A stretch of 38,408 nt of DNA from Sphingobacteriaceae bacterium (GTDB lineage: Bacteria > Bacteroidota > Bacteroidia > Sphingobacteriales > Sphingobacteriaceae): positions 1 through 38,408 of the forward strand of contig CAHJXH010000010.1 in assembly GCA_903644075.1 (NCBI GenBank), in the 5' to 3' direction. The notes below the pieces were generated by a model. It searched no databases and was not told the origin of the DNA. It saw only the letters and a list, made by a program, of their open reading frames with translations. The position numbers were made by a program, and so were the translations under genes. Positions 23,527-29,852 of this stretch are shown here, piece after piece. Each line of letters starts with the position of its first letter. Position 1 is the first letter of the stretch.

Positions 23527-24490
23527 AAACGTAGGTGTTTATACCTCGGGTGGCGATTCGCCCGGCATGAATGCTGCCATCAGGGCAGTTGTACGAACGG
23601 CATTATATCATGATTTACAGGTAACCGGTATCCGCCGGGGTTACGAAGGTATGATCAATGGCGATCTGTTCTCGATGGACCGCAAATCTGTTGCTAACAT
23701 TATACAACGCGGCGGTACTATTTTAAAAACAGCCCGCAGCGAACAATTTAAAACCCCGGAAGGCCGTCAGCTTGCTTACGATAACCTGAAGAAAAACAAC
23801 ATTGATGCCTTAGTAGGTATTGGAGGTGATGGTACTTTTACGGGCGCAAAAGTTTTCGGTAAGGAGTTTGATATCCCGGTTATCGGTTTGCCTGGTACCA
23901 TTGATAACGATTTAGTAGGTACCGATTTTACCATAGGTTACGATACAGCTATTAATACGGTTATTGACGCGGTTGATAAAATTCGCGACACGGCAGAATC
24001 ACACGATCGATTATTCATTGTTGAGGTAATGGGCCGCGACTCGGGCTTAATTGCACTGCGTACCGGTATTGCAGTAGGAGCAGAGGCAATCCTGATCCCC
24101 GAAACTAAAACAGATTTAAACGCCCTGTACCACAAACTGGAACAAGGCCGCAGAGATAAATCATCAAAAATTGTAATTGTTGCCGAAGGCGAAGAAGCCG
24201 GTGGTGCATTCGAGATCGGCCGTTTAATAAAAGACCGTTTCCCGAACTACGATACCCGTGTATCTGTATTGGGCCACATCCAGCGTGGCGGCCGCCCAAG
24301 CTGCCAGGACCGTGTACTGGCCAGCCGTGTAGGCGTTGCCGCAATTGAAGGTTTATTAGCCGGACATCGTAATGAGATGGTGGGTATCATCAACGGCGAA
24401 GTTGCTTTTACTCCATTTGAAAATGCAATTAAGCACTTCATCGAGATTAACCCTAATTTCTTGAAAATAGTAGATATCCTTTCTTTGTAA
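23513..24490 (+). CDS. pfkA: ATP-dependent 6-phosphofructokinase
   Basis: Phosphorylates fructose 6-phosphate to the 1,6-bisphosphate, committing it to glycolysis. Motifs: YTSGGDSPGMNAAIR (residues 10-24, ATP loop with the GGDSPG signature), GIGGDGTFTGA (about 102-112), PGTIDNDLVGTD (about 123-134, catalytic Asp), MGRDSG and GHIQRGGRPS. At 325 residues it is the bacterial PfkA type. The presence of G in GGDGT argues for ATP and not pyrophosphate as donor. The start lies within the dsbD end, so expression is coupled to it. Heptamer repeats and a terminator follow. Confidence 0.96.
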   Translation: MAQIKNVGVYTSGGDSPGMNAAIRAVVRTALYHDLQVTGIRRGYEGMINGDLFSMDRKSVANIIQRGGTILKTARSEQFKTPEGRQLAYDNLKKNNIDALVGIGGDGTFTGAKVFGKEFDIPVIGLPGTIDNDLVGTDFTIGYDTAINTVIDAVDKIRDTAESHDRLFIVEVMGRDSGLIALRTGIAVGAEAILIPETKTDLNALYHKLEQGRRDKSSKIVIVAEGEEAGGAFEIGRLIKDRFPNYDTRVSVLGHIQRGGRPSCQDRVLASRVGVAAIEGLLAGHRNEMVGIINGEVAFTPFENAIKHFIEINPNFLKIVDILSL

Positions 24491-24491
24491 A

Positions 24492-24524
24492 GGGAATCAG
24501 GAATCGAGAGTCGAGAATCAAGAC
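24492..24524. repeat. 7-base-period array after pfkA
   Basis: About four heptamers of the form RGARTCN (GGAATCA, GGAATCG, AGAGTCG, AGAATCA), starting two bases after the pfkA stop. It matches 26428-26460 at 29 of 33 positions and, on the other strand, resembles the TCTTGNN array at 26623-26657. Confidence 0.75.
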
Positions 24525-24557
24525 AGAATTCGGAAAATTCTGATCCAAGATAAAATA

Positions 24558-24587
24558 AAGGCGTTAAGCGAAAGCTCAACGCCTTTT
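24558..24587 (+). terminator. pfkA terminator
   Basis: A 12-bp stem with one mismatch (AAGGCGTTAAGC with GCTCAACGCCTT) closed by a GAAA tetraloop and followed by TTGTATTT. It lies about 70 nt after the pfkA stop, beyond the heptamer array. Confidence 0.8.
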
Positions 24588-24601
24588 GTATTTAACCATA
24601 C

Positions 24602-24692
24602 TTGTCATTCAGAACGAAGTGAAGAATCTTCGGCGCCATAAATGATGCTCTGCAGATCGAAGAAGATTTTTCGCTATTGTTCGAAATAACAA
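24602..24692. repeat. imperfect inverted repeat, second family
   Basis: Left arm 24602-24632 (TTGTCATTC.GAACGAAG...) and right arm 24658-24692 are imperfect inverted copies, roughly 70 percent matching. This resembles a dispersed TGTCATTC-GAACGAAG repeat I recall from Bacteroidota genomes and is distinct from the TCATTGCGAGG family. It lies between convergent genes (pfkA and a small secreted protein). Confidence 0.65.
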
Positions 24693-24713
24693 AAGGCTCG
24701 CAAACATTTAACC

Positions 24714-25034
24714 TTATTCATCATAACAAGCACCATTAAATGTCAATGGTGTCGAAGTTGAACTTAGTTTAAAAGAAACGTTTATACTATTGCCAGAATA
24801 GGTTCCCGACCAGCTATAAACCAAGTCATAATCATTGTCGTTAATATCTGCATTATAAATTGCAGCAACATGCCCGGTTTCGTCACCATAAGCATCATAC
24901 TCATGCCCATTCTTGGCAAAAAAGCCGATATGTGCATAATATTTGCGCTTAGCAAGGTTATGAAAATTTGAATTTGTTGTAAAACTGGTGAGTAGAAAAA
25001 ACAGCCCTGCTGCAAGAAACATTTTTGTTTTCAT
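24714..25034 (-). CDS. small secreted protein of unknown function
   Basis: A 106-residue protein with a signal peptide (about residues 1-20, FFLLTSFTTNS). The mature part is Tyr/Asn/Asp-rich with a predicted beta character (YYAHIGFFAKNGHEYDAYG, YSWSGTYSGNSINVSFKL) and has a single Cys near the end. I do not recognise a family. The signal peptide and fitting start support a real gene. Convergent with pfkA across a repeat. The 255-bp region upstream (25035-25289) holds only the rpsP promoter and leader. Confidence 0.65.
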   Translation of the reverse strand: MKTKMFLAAGLFFLLTSFTTNSNFHNLAKRKYYAHIGFFAKNGHEYDAYGDETGHVAAIYNADINDNDYDLVYSWSGTYSGNSINVSFKLSSTSTPLTFNGACYDE

Positions 25035-25230
25035 AATAAATTGTAATAAGGTGTTAAGTATAAGTTGTTATAAAGCTATAAACTTTAATTAATAATTACA
25101 AGCCATTCGCTAAGGTTATTAATTTGTTTTCAATCAATTGAGCGTTTTCCATTAAGACCACATACCGAACAGTTTAATGTACTCATAATTAAATCATTGC
25201 CAATCATTTCCATATTTAAAATATATTTTT

Positions 25231-25263
25231 TACCTTTGCAGCCCCGCAGAATATACTCCGGGG
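25231..25263 (+). promoter_or_regulatory. rpsP promoter and leader hairpin
   Basis: TACCTTTG (25231-25238) is an exact -7 box. Just after it CCCCG (25242-25246) can pair with CGGGG (25259-25263), which would place a small hairpin at the 5' end of a leader of about 45 nt before the rpsP ATG. The pairing is short, so a regulatory role is only a possibility. Confidence 0.55.
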
Positions 25264-25289
25264 ACATGTTGAATACATAAACACAAACA

Positions 25290-25823
25290 ATGGCAACTAA
25301 AATTAGACTGCAAAGACACGGTAAAAAGGGCAAACCTTTTTATTACATCGTAGTAGCAGACGCCCGTGCACCACGTGACGGCCGTTTCATTGAGCGTATC
25401 GGTTCTTATAACCCGAACACAAATCCAGCTACAATCGATATCAATTTCGACAAAACTTTAGACTGGGTTAACAGTGGTGCACAACCAACTGATACCTGCC
25501 GTGCTATCCTTTCATACAAAGGTGTACTTTACCGCAAGCACCTACAAGGTGGTGTTGCTAAAGGCGCTTTAACTGCTGAGCAAGCTGACGAGAAATTCCA
25601 GGCTTGGTTAGATCAGAAAGATGGTAAAATCACTGGCAAAAAATCAACTTTAACTTCTGCAAAAGAAGAAGCCCGCAAAGCTGCTTTAGCTGCTGAAGCT
25701 AAGAAAAAAGAAGACAAAGCCGCTGCAATTGCTGCTAAAAATGCACCTGTTGCCGAAGAAGTTGAAGCTACTGAAGAAGAAGCTCCTGAAACTGAAGCAC
25801 CAGCTGAAGATTCTGCAGAATAA
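25290..25823 (+). CDS. rpsP: 30S ribosomal protein bS16
   Basis: The first about 80 residues are the bS16 core ([21 protein letters not shown], then [14 protein letters not shown]). The remaining about 95 residues are a low-complexity Ala/Glu/Lys extension ([18 protein letters not shown]..., ending in an acidic run), which makes the protein 177 residues long instead of about 85. Long charged tails on bS16 are seen in Bacteroidota. First gene of the rpsP-rimM-trmD-rplS set; a hairpin with a T run separates it from rimM. Confidence 0.96.
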   Translation: MATKIRLQRHGKKGKPFYYIVVADARAPRDGRFIERIGSYNPNTNPATIDINFDKTLDWVNSGAQPTDTCRAILSYKGVLYRKHLQGGVAKGALTAEQADEKFQAWLDQKDGKITGKKSTLTSAKEEARKAALAAEAKKKEDKAAAIAAKNAPVAEEVEATEEEAPETEAPAEDSAE

Positions 25824-25845
25824 TTTATACTGCACTAATAATTTA

Positions 25846-25882
25846 AATAGCGAAGTTCTTAACAGTTCTTCGCTATTGCTTT
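25846..25882 (+). terminator. hairpin/terminator between rpsP and rimM
   Basis: AATAGCGAAG (25846-25855) pairs with CTTCGCTATT (25868-25877) over 10 bp with a 12-nt loop, followed by GCTTTTT. It lies 16 nt before the rimM ATG, so it would act as a partial terminator, lowering rimM relative to the abundant ribosomal protein. Confidence 0.75.
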
Positions 25883-25898
25883 TTAAAAACGTTTGATA

Positions 25899-26423
25899 AT
25901 GAAAACCGAAGATACCTTCCGTATAGGCAGCCTGATGAAAACCCGAGGCCTGAAAGGCGAATTTCAACTTTATGTTGATTTTGATGGCTTAGAGGATATT
26001 AAGTTCGATGCCTTATTTATTGACGTGGCCGGTAAGCTGGTTCCTTTCTTTGTAAAGTCGATCAAATACCCGCTGCCCAATACTGGTTATTTAAACCTTG
26101 ATGGGGTTGATACCATTGAAGCCGCTGCCAAGCTGGTAAAGAAAGACGTTTTTTTACCCAATACGCTGAAGCCTGAGGTTGACGAAGAAGAATTTACCCT
26201 GATGGACCTGGAAGGCTTTATGGCCATTGATGAAACCCACGGCGAACTGGGTGAGATACTTGAAGTGAATGAGTATCCACAGCAGATTATTGCCACAGTA
26301 AACTACAACAGTAAAGAAGTGCTTTTCCCGCTTAATGCCGCCACCATTAAAGGTATCGACATAGAAGGCGGTGAAGTATATCTCGACTTGCCTGAAGGCT
26401 TGCTGGATGTGTACATGGACTAA
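25899..26423 (+). CDS. rimM: ribosome maturation factor RimM
   Basis: A 30S assembly factor of 174 residues that binds uS19. Residues 1-90 form the RimM N-terminal beta-barrel (RIGSLMKTRGLKGEFQLY); the C-terminal PRC-barrel contains FMAIDETHGELGEILEVNEYPQQ split over about 110-132 and the usual FPLN...I..ID ending. The start is the ATG at 25899; an in-frame TTG six bases upstream adds only two residues. Second gene of the rpsP set. A heptamer array begins about 5 nt after the stop. Confidence 0.93.
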   Translation: MKTEDTFRIGSLMKTRGLKGEFQLYVDFDGLEDIKFDALFIDVAGKLVPFFVKSIKYPLPNTGYLNLDGVDTIEAAAKLVKKDVFLPNTLKPEVDEEEFTLMDLEGFMAIDETHGELGEILEVNEYPQQIIATVNYNSKEVLFPLNAATIKGIDIEGGEVYLDLPEGLLDVYMD

Positions 26424-26427
26424 ATAA

Positions 26428-26460
26428 GGGAATCTGGAATCGGGAGTCAAGAATCGAGAC
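26428..26460. repeat. 7-base-period array after rimM
   Basis: A 33-nt array of heptamers (GGAATCT, GGAATCG, GGAGTCA, AGAATCG) matching the array after pfkA at 29 of 33 positions. It starts within 5 nt of the rimM stop codon, the same position relative to a gene end as the pfkA copy. Confidence 0.75.
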
Positions 26461-26477
26461 CAGTTCTTTCCCCTGCA

Positions 26478-26559
26478 CGTCATTGCGAGGTACGAAGCAA
26501 TCCCCGATATACAGAGCCGCCCTGTAAAGTTCGCTATTGCTTCGTACCTCGCAATGACG
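26478..26559. repeat. REP-like inverted repeat with perfect 24-bp arms
   Basis: Arms at 26478-26501 and 26536-26559 are perfect inverted copies (begin CGTCATTGCGAGGTACG) around a 34-nt loop that itself has ACAG/CTGT pairing. Same family as the ends of the long elements. It lies between rimM and trmD, genes that are tightly linked in most bacteria. The full pairing suggests a recent or selected structure. Confidence 0.92.
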
Positions 26560-26572
26560 GTTTATTGTCAAA

Positions 26573-26600
26573 ATCCGAAATCGAACATCCGAAGTCCGAA
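26573..26600. repeat. second 7-base-period array (TCCGAA type)
   Basis: Four heptamers (ATCCGAA, ATCGAAC, ATCCGAA, GTCCGAA), just after the REP-like repeat and before the trmD promoter. It has the same period as the neighbouring TCTTGNN array but a different unit. Confidence 0.6.
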
Positions 26601-26614
26601 ATAAAAATATCGCC

Positions 26615-26622
26615 TATCTTTG
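26615..26622 (+). promoter_or_regulatory. trmD -7 box (TATCTTTG)
   Basis: Exact TAnnTTTG 40 nt before the trmD ATG. It gives trmD its own promoter, so trmD and rplS need not depend on the rpsP promoter despite the repeats in between. Confidence 0.6.
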
Positions 26623-26657
26623 TCTTGTCTCTTGTTTCTAATTTCTTGCATCTAATT
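26623..26657 (+). repeat. 7-base-period array filling the trmD leader
   Basis: Five heptamers (TCTTGTC, TCTTGTT, TCTAATT, TCTTGCA, TCTAATT) run from the -7 box to 5 nt before the ATG. On the opposite strand the unit resembles the RGAATCN arrays after pfkA and rimM. The predicted trmD leader consists almost entirely of this array. Confidence 0.7.
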
Positions 26658-26662
26658 TAATT

Positions 26663-27340
26663 ATGATCCGTTTCGATATCCTTACCGTTTTACCCGGCCT
26701 GCTCGAAAGCCCCTTTGCGCATTCGATATTGCATCGCGCACAAAAGAAAGGCTTAACGGAAATCCATGTGTATAACCTGCGCGATTACTCGAGCAATAAG
26801 CATAAAAGTGTAGACGATTATCCTTATGGTGGTGGCAGCGGCATGGTGATGATGATCGAACCTTTCGCTGTTTGTATTGAAAAACTAAAAGCTGAGCGCG
26901 AATACGACGAGGTTATATTTATGACTCCCGATGGTGTTACGTTAAATCAGGGTTTGGCCAATAAATTATCAAGCGTTAAGAACATCATGATTTTATGTGG
27001 GCATTACAAGGGCATAGATCAGCGCGTGCGCGATCTGTATGTTACTCGCGAAATGTCGATAGGGGATTATGTGCTATCTGGCGGAGAGCTTCCGGCAGCT
27101 ATTTTAGTAGATGCGATTGTAAGACTGATCCCTGGCGTACTATCAGATGAAACCTCGGCCCTTTCAGATTCGTTCCAGGACGATATGTTGGATGCCCCGG
27201 TGTATACCCGCCCCGCAGACTGGAAAGGCCACAAGGTGCCTGATATCCTGCTGAGCGGTAACACCCCCGAAATTGAGAAATGGCGCTTCGAACAAGCCAT
27301 GGAACGTACAAAGGCAAGAAGGCCGGATCTTTTAGAGTAG
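26663..27340 (+). CDS. trmD: tRNA (guanine37-N1)-methyltransferase
   Basis: Methylates G37 next to the anticodon, which prevents +1 frameshifting. A SPOUT-fold enzyme of 225 residues: N-terminal [21 protein letters not shown] (about residues 53-65), the AdoMet knot with [12 protein letters not shown] (about 112-123) and [13 protein letters not shown] (about 134-146), and the C-terminal domain with PVYTRPADW. All are family signatures. Third gene of the rpsP set but with its own promoter and repeats on both sides. Confidence 0.96.
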   Translation: MIRFDILTVLPGLLESPFAHSILHRAQKKGLTEIHVYNLRDYSSNKHKSVDDYPYGGGSGMVMMIEPFAVCIEKLKAEREYDEVIFMTPDGVTLNQGLANKLSSVKNIMILCGHYKGIDQRVRDLYVTREMSIGDYVLSGGELPAAILVDAIVRLIPGVLSDETSALSDSFQDDMLDAPVYTRPADWKGHKVPDILLSGNTPEIEKWRFEQAMERTKARRPDLLE

Positions 27341-27485
27341 TGTTGATTTGTTGAATAAGTTGACGATGTAGATTGAGTTTGAAAAGAAAACCTAATCAAA
27401 TATTTGTTGACTGAGTTGACTGGTTGAATAAGTTGAATCGTTTTAACGCAATCAACTTTATAAACTAATCAACAATTCAACTAAC
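27341..27485. repeat. GTTGA-rich quasi-palindrome between trmD and rplS
   Basis: The first two thirds of this stretch repeat GTTGA at 8-9-nt intervals (for example GTTGAATAAGTTGA near 27350 and again near 27424). The last third carries the complement (ATCAAC, CAACAATTCAAC), so the whole can fold back imperfectly. Low complexity with no ORF. No other gene lies in the trmD-rplS spacer; the rplS promoter and hairpin occupy its end. Confidence 0.55.
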
Positions 27486-27556
27486 ACCCAAAATGTTAAT
27501 TACTTAAATAATGTGGAAAATTTTCGAAACAACTTTTTATTTTCAAAAATTATCCC

Positions 27557-27592
27557 TATAATTGCAATCCGATTTTTACGGGTTAAAAATCG
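27557..27592 (+). promoter_or_regulatory. rplS promoter-like box and 5' leader hairpin
   Basis: TATAATTG (27557-27564) is one base off TAnnTTTG. Transcription from it would start near 27570, exactly where a perfect 9-bp stem begins: CGATTTTTA (27570-27578), loop CGGGT, TAAAAATCG (27584-27592). The stem ends 18 nt before the rplS ATG and has no T run after it, so it looks like a leader structure and not a terminator. Many ribosomal-protein leaders carry binding sites for their own product; whether this one does is unknown. Confidence 0.55.
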
Positions 27593-27610
27593 CTTTAAGA
27601 GCTAAGAATC

Positions 27611-27958
27611 ATGGATTTAGTAAAATTTGTTGAAGAGCAGTCAGTAGAAAAAAAGCAGGTTCCTGTGTTTAAAGCAGGTGATACTGTCAGCGTGCACTAT
27701 AAAATTAGAGAGGGTAACAAAGAGCGTATCCAGGTTTACCAAGGCGTATGTATACAACGTAACAGCGCAGGTACAACTGAAACCTTTACCGTACGTAAAG
27801 TATCAAACGGTATCGGTGTAGAACGTATCTTCCCGGTAAACTCACCTAACATTGATAAAATTGATGTTAACAGCCACGGTAAAGTGCGTCGTGCTAAATT
27901 GTACTACCTGCGTGCCCTTACCGGTAAAGCAGCTCGTATCAAATCAAAAAGAGTATAA
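27611..27958 (+). CDS. rplS: 50S ribosomal protein bL19
   Basis: A 115-residue protein at the 30S-50S interface. Family pattern: [27 protein letters not shown] cut over residues 20-46, then [18 protein letters not shown], and the basic end [20 protein letters not shown]. Length is as expected. Last member of the rpsP set. It has its own likely promoter and a leader hairpin, and a strong terminator follows. Confidence 0.96.
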   Translation: MDLVKFVEEQSVEKKQVPVFKAGDTVSVHYKIREGNKERIQVYQGVCIQRNSAGTTETFTVRKVSNGIGVERIFPVNSPNIDKIDVNSHGKVRRAKLYYLRALTGKAARIKSKRV

Positions 27959-27981
27959 GTTTTATCGCTATATCTTACAAG

Positions 27982-28011
27982 AGCCTTTCTGTTTTCCAGA
28001 AGGGCTTTTTG
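27982..28011 (+). terminator. rplS terminator
   Basis: AGCCTTTCTG (27982-27991) pairs with CAGAAGGGCT (27997-28006) over 10 bp with one G-U pair and a 5-nt loop, followed by TTTTTGTTTT. It lies 23 nt after the rplS stop and just before the long repeat element. Confidence 0.88.
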
Positions 28012-28176
28012 TTTTGGTTTGAAAGCAACAGTTTTTGCTTTTCATAAAAATGCGCGTCATTGCGAGGAACGAAGCAATCTCAAACCGATTAGCACTTCCT
28101 GACATAGCGCAAAAACCACTATCAATGGGTTCTGCTACTATCATTGTCAGTCCCGCTCAATCGTCGCGGGTGGGCT

Positions 28177-28200
28177 GTTACTTTGTAGCTACAAAGTAAC
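28177..28200. repeat. 24-bp perfect palindrome inside copy A
   Basis: The two 12-bp halves (GTTACTTTGTAG and its complement) are perfectly symmetric. The same place in copy C holds a 10-bp stem GTTACTTTTT/AAAAAGTAAC (38321-38346), and in copy B a TTTTGG/CCAAAA stem (36562-36579), so pairing is kept while bases differ. Confidence 0.8.
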
Positions 28201-28457
28201 CATACTTAGCGTAGCGATCTCATTAACACCTTAAAAAACAAATTCAAATGTGAATAACGGCTTTTCGGCAAAGGCTTCTTTGCCCACAGGGCCATGCTGC
28301 ACAGCATTCAGAACAACACAGGCCGGGATCTTTTGCCCAGCTAACGCAACCCACTGGCCTTCCCTTCTGCAAAATCTCCAATGCCTTTTTCCCAACCCAC
28401 AAGCCACCATTGTTCTGCCCGCTTTTGGCCGATGAAAAGGGAAAGTAGTTTCTCAAT

Positions 28458-28578
28458 TTTGTCATTGCGAGCGATAGCGTGGCAATCTCGTCGCCATACA
28501 AATCTGAGATGCCTACGACGAGATTGCCATTTCGAAGCAAGTTCGGGATAAGCTGTAGTTCCTCCTCGCAAGGGCAAA
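28458..28578. repeat. short REP-like element nested in copy A
   Basis: Begins TTTGTCATTGCGAGCGATAG and ends CTCGCAAGGGCAAA, an imperfect inverted end. Inside, GGCAATCTCGTCG (28481-28493) pairs perfectly with CGACGAGATTGCC (28516-28528). It looks like one family member inserted into, or forming a module of, the long element. Confidence 0.7.
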
Positions 28579-28714
28579 TTTTGATATGTCGCTTATAACT
28601 GAGCAGATGAACCCTTAATAACCTAATAATTGTGGCCTCTTAATTTTCGGATAGCACAACATTGGCCACAGCACACCCCTCAATAGAAAATTGGGCAGCC
28701 ACGAGTTCTTTTTG

Positions 28715-28745
28715 GTTACTTTTTCTTGCGGAAAGAAAAAGTGAC
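28715..28745. repeat. 13-bp hairpin in copy A (matches the hairpin in copy B)
   Basis: Arms 28715-28727 and 28733-28745 pair over 13 bp including one G-U pair, 5-nt loop. Copy B has a 15-bp hairpin with different bases at the same place (36868-36902). Both are followed by the shared ACATCCAC. Confidence 0.75.
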
Positions 28746-28881
28746 ATCCACTAACGATCCATAAATCACTCTACCATTCCTAATGGAAAACGAATTTCTG
28801 CTTTATTAAAGGTAGTGCGAATCGGTCTGAGATTGCTTCGCTATCGCTCGCAATGACGATGTATATGTGAGGGTTATAAAC

Positions 28882-28915
28882 ATAGAAAGCCTCCGCAAAT
28901 GCAGAGGCTTTCTAT
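28882..28915. terminator. terminator-like hairpin after the small Cys protein gene
   Basis: Perfect 12-bp stem (ATAGAAAGCCTC at 28882-28893 with its complement at 28904-28915), 10-nt loop. On the minus strand it lies 21 nt after the stop of the small secreted protein gene; the following T run is weak. On the plus strand it would stop read-through out of the repeat element. Confidence 0.75.
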
Positions 28916-28935
28916 AAAAGATCTTAAACAAACAA

Positions 28936-29127
28936 TTAAGCGCCTTTCTTAACTTCATCAGTCTTTTTAACAGACTTATCAGCCGTTGCCTTAGTTGTTT
29001 TTTTGCAGCACGATTTTCCGGGTGTGTTGCATTTCATGCCTTTGTCTTTATCTGTTTTGTCGCCTGCAAATGAATTTGCGGCGGCTACAGTAAATACCAA
29101 AGCCAGCATTAAAGTAAATTTTCTCAT
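28936..29127 (-). CDS. small secreted lysine-rich protein with a CC pair
   Basis: From the ATG at 29127 the product has 63 residues: a clear signal peptide (RKFTLMLALVFTVAAANSFAG) and a mature part of about 40 residues that is very Lys-rich with a C-x6-CC motif (CNTPGKSCC). A longer reading from upstream adds residues before the signal peptide and is less likely. The three Cys could bind metal or form disulfides outside the membrane. No family recognised. It lies 36 nt after psd on the same strand and may be co-transcribed. Confidence 0.65.
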   Translation of the reverse strand: MRKFTLMLALVFTVAAANSFAGDKTDKDKGMKCNTPGKSCCKKTTKATADKSVKKTDEVKKGA

Positions 29128-29163
29128 CGGTTTGGGTTTATAATTGGTTAATAAAAGCCCCAT

Positions 29164-29826
29164 TTACGCAGTTAATTCGGCAAGTACGGTGCGGCCACCT
29201 TTTACTACCTCACCAAGGTTCACGTTGATCTTGGTTCCTAAAGGTAAAAAAATATCTACTCTCGATCCAAATTTTATGAAGCCAAATTGTTGGCCCTGGT
29301 CAACTTTATCCCCTTCTTTTACATACCATACAATACGGCGTGCCATTGCACCTGCAATTTGGCGGAACAATACCGATGTGCCTTTACTGTTTTCGATCAC
29401 AATAGTGGTACGCTCGTTCTCTGTTGATGATTTTGGATGCCATGCCACCAGGTATTTACCCGGGTGATATTTAAAGTATTTTACTACGCCGCCAATTGGG
29501 TTACGGTTAACGTGTACGTTAACCGGCGACATAAATACCGAGATCTGGATACGTTTGTCTTTAAATACTTCGCCTTCTTCTGTTTCTTCAATTACAACCA
29601 CTTTACCATCTGCAGGGCAAAGTACAGTTTGTTCATCAGTGTTAATAGCGAAGCTTGGGCTGCGGAAAAACTGAACAATAATAATGAACAGCAGTGCCGA
29701 TAAAATGTAGATGAACCATTTTAAGGCAAAAGCCTGTGGGTAGTAAAACTGTATCACTGCATTTAATACAAAAATGAACAGTACGCACAGGGCAAGGGAG
29801 GTATATCCTTCTTTATGAAAAGTCAT
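29164..29826 (-). CDS. psd: phosphatidylserine decarboxylase
   Basis: Makes phosphatidylethanolamine from phosphatidylserine at the inner membrane. A 220-residue member of the short, archaeal-like Psd family with two N-terminal membrane segments (about 8-27 and 35-53). The pro-enzyme self-cleaves between G187 and S188 in KFGSRVDIFLP to create the pyruvoyl cofactor; that motif is intact. Other typical parts are CPADGKVVVIEE and SPVNVHVNRNPIGG. It lies 26 nt after cdsA in a four-gene operon, so the two phospholipid enzymes are made together. Confidence 0.93.
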   Translation of the reverse strand: MTFHKEGYTSLALCVLFIFVLNAVIQFYYPQAFALKWFIYILSALLFIIIVQFFRSPSFAINTDEQTVLCPADGKVVVIEETEEGEVFKDKRIQISVFMSPVNVHVNRNPIGGVVKYFKYHPGKYLVAWHPKSSTENERTTIVIENSKGTSVLFRQIAGAMARRIVWYVKEGDKVDQGQQFGFIKFGSRVDIFLPLGTKINVNLGEVVKGGRTVLAELTA

Positions 29827-29852
29827 TTAGAAATAATTTTTTTGCGAAATTA

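Larger units (their letters stand above)
28055..28858. repeat. long inverted-repeat element, copy A (about 804 bp, non-coding)
   Basis: Begins CGTCATTGCGAGGAACGAAG and ends with the inverted TGAGATTGCTTCG...CTCGCAATGACG, so it has terminal inverted repeats. Internal parts shared with copy B: GTCAGTCCCGCTC (from 28146), CTTAGCGTAGCGATCT...AACACCTTAAAAAACAA (from 28205), CATTCCTAATGGAAAACG, and GTAGTGCGAATCGGT near the right end. It contains a 24-bp perfect palindrome (28177-28200, GTTACTTTG...CAAAGTAAC), a nested shorter element (28458-28578) and a 13-bp hairpin (28715-28745). No convincing ORF and no transposase; this fills the 977-bp spacer between rplS and the small Cys protein. Confidence 0.82.

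Noticed and set aside
25130-25333. 67-residue minus-strand ORF before rpsP
   Set aside because: Overlaps the rpsP start and promoter antisense, with no signal or motif.
28244-28540. 98-residue minus-strand ORF and overlapping small ORFs inside the long repeat
   Set aside because: They lie inside the repeat element, are not shared with copy B in frame, and have no coding character.
27959-28935. tRNA or other standard RNA gene in the long spacers
   Set aside because: No cloverleaf or CCA-ended structure seen; the hairpins belong to the repeat element.
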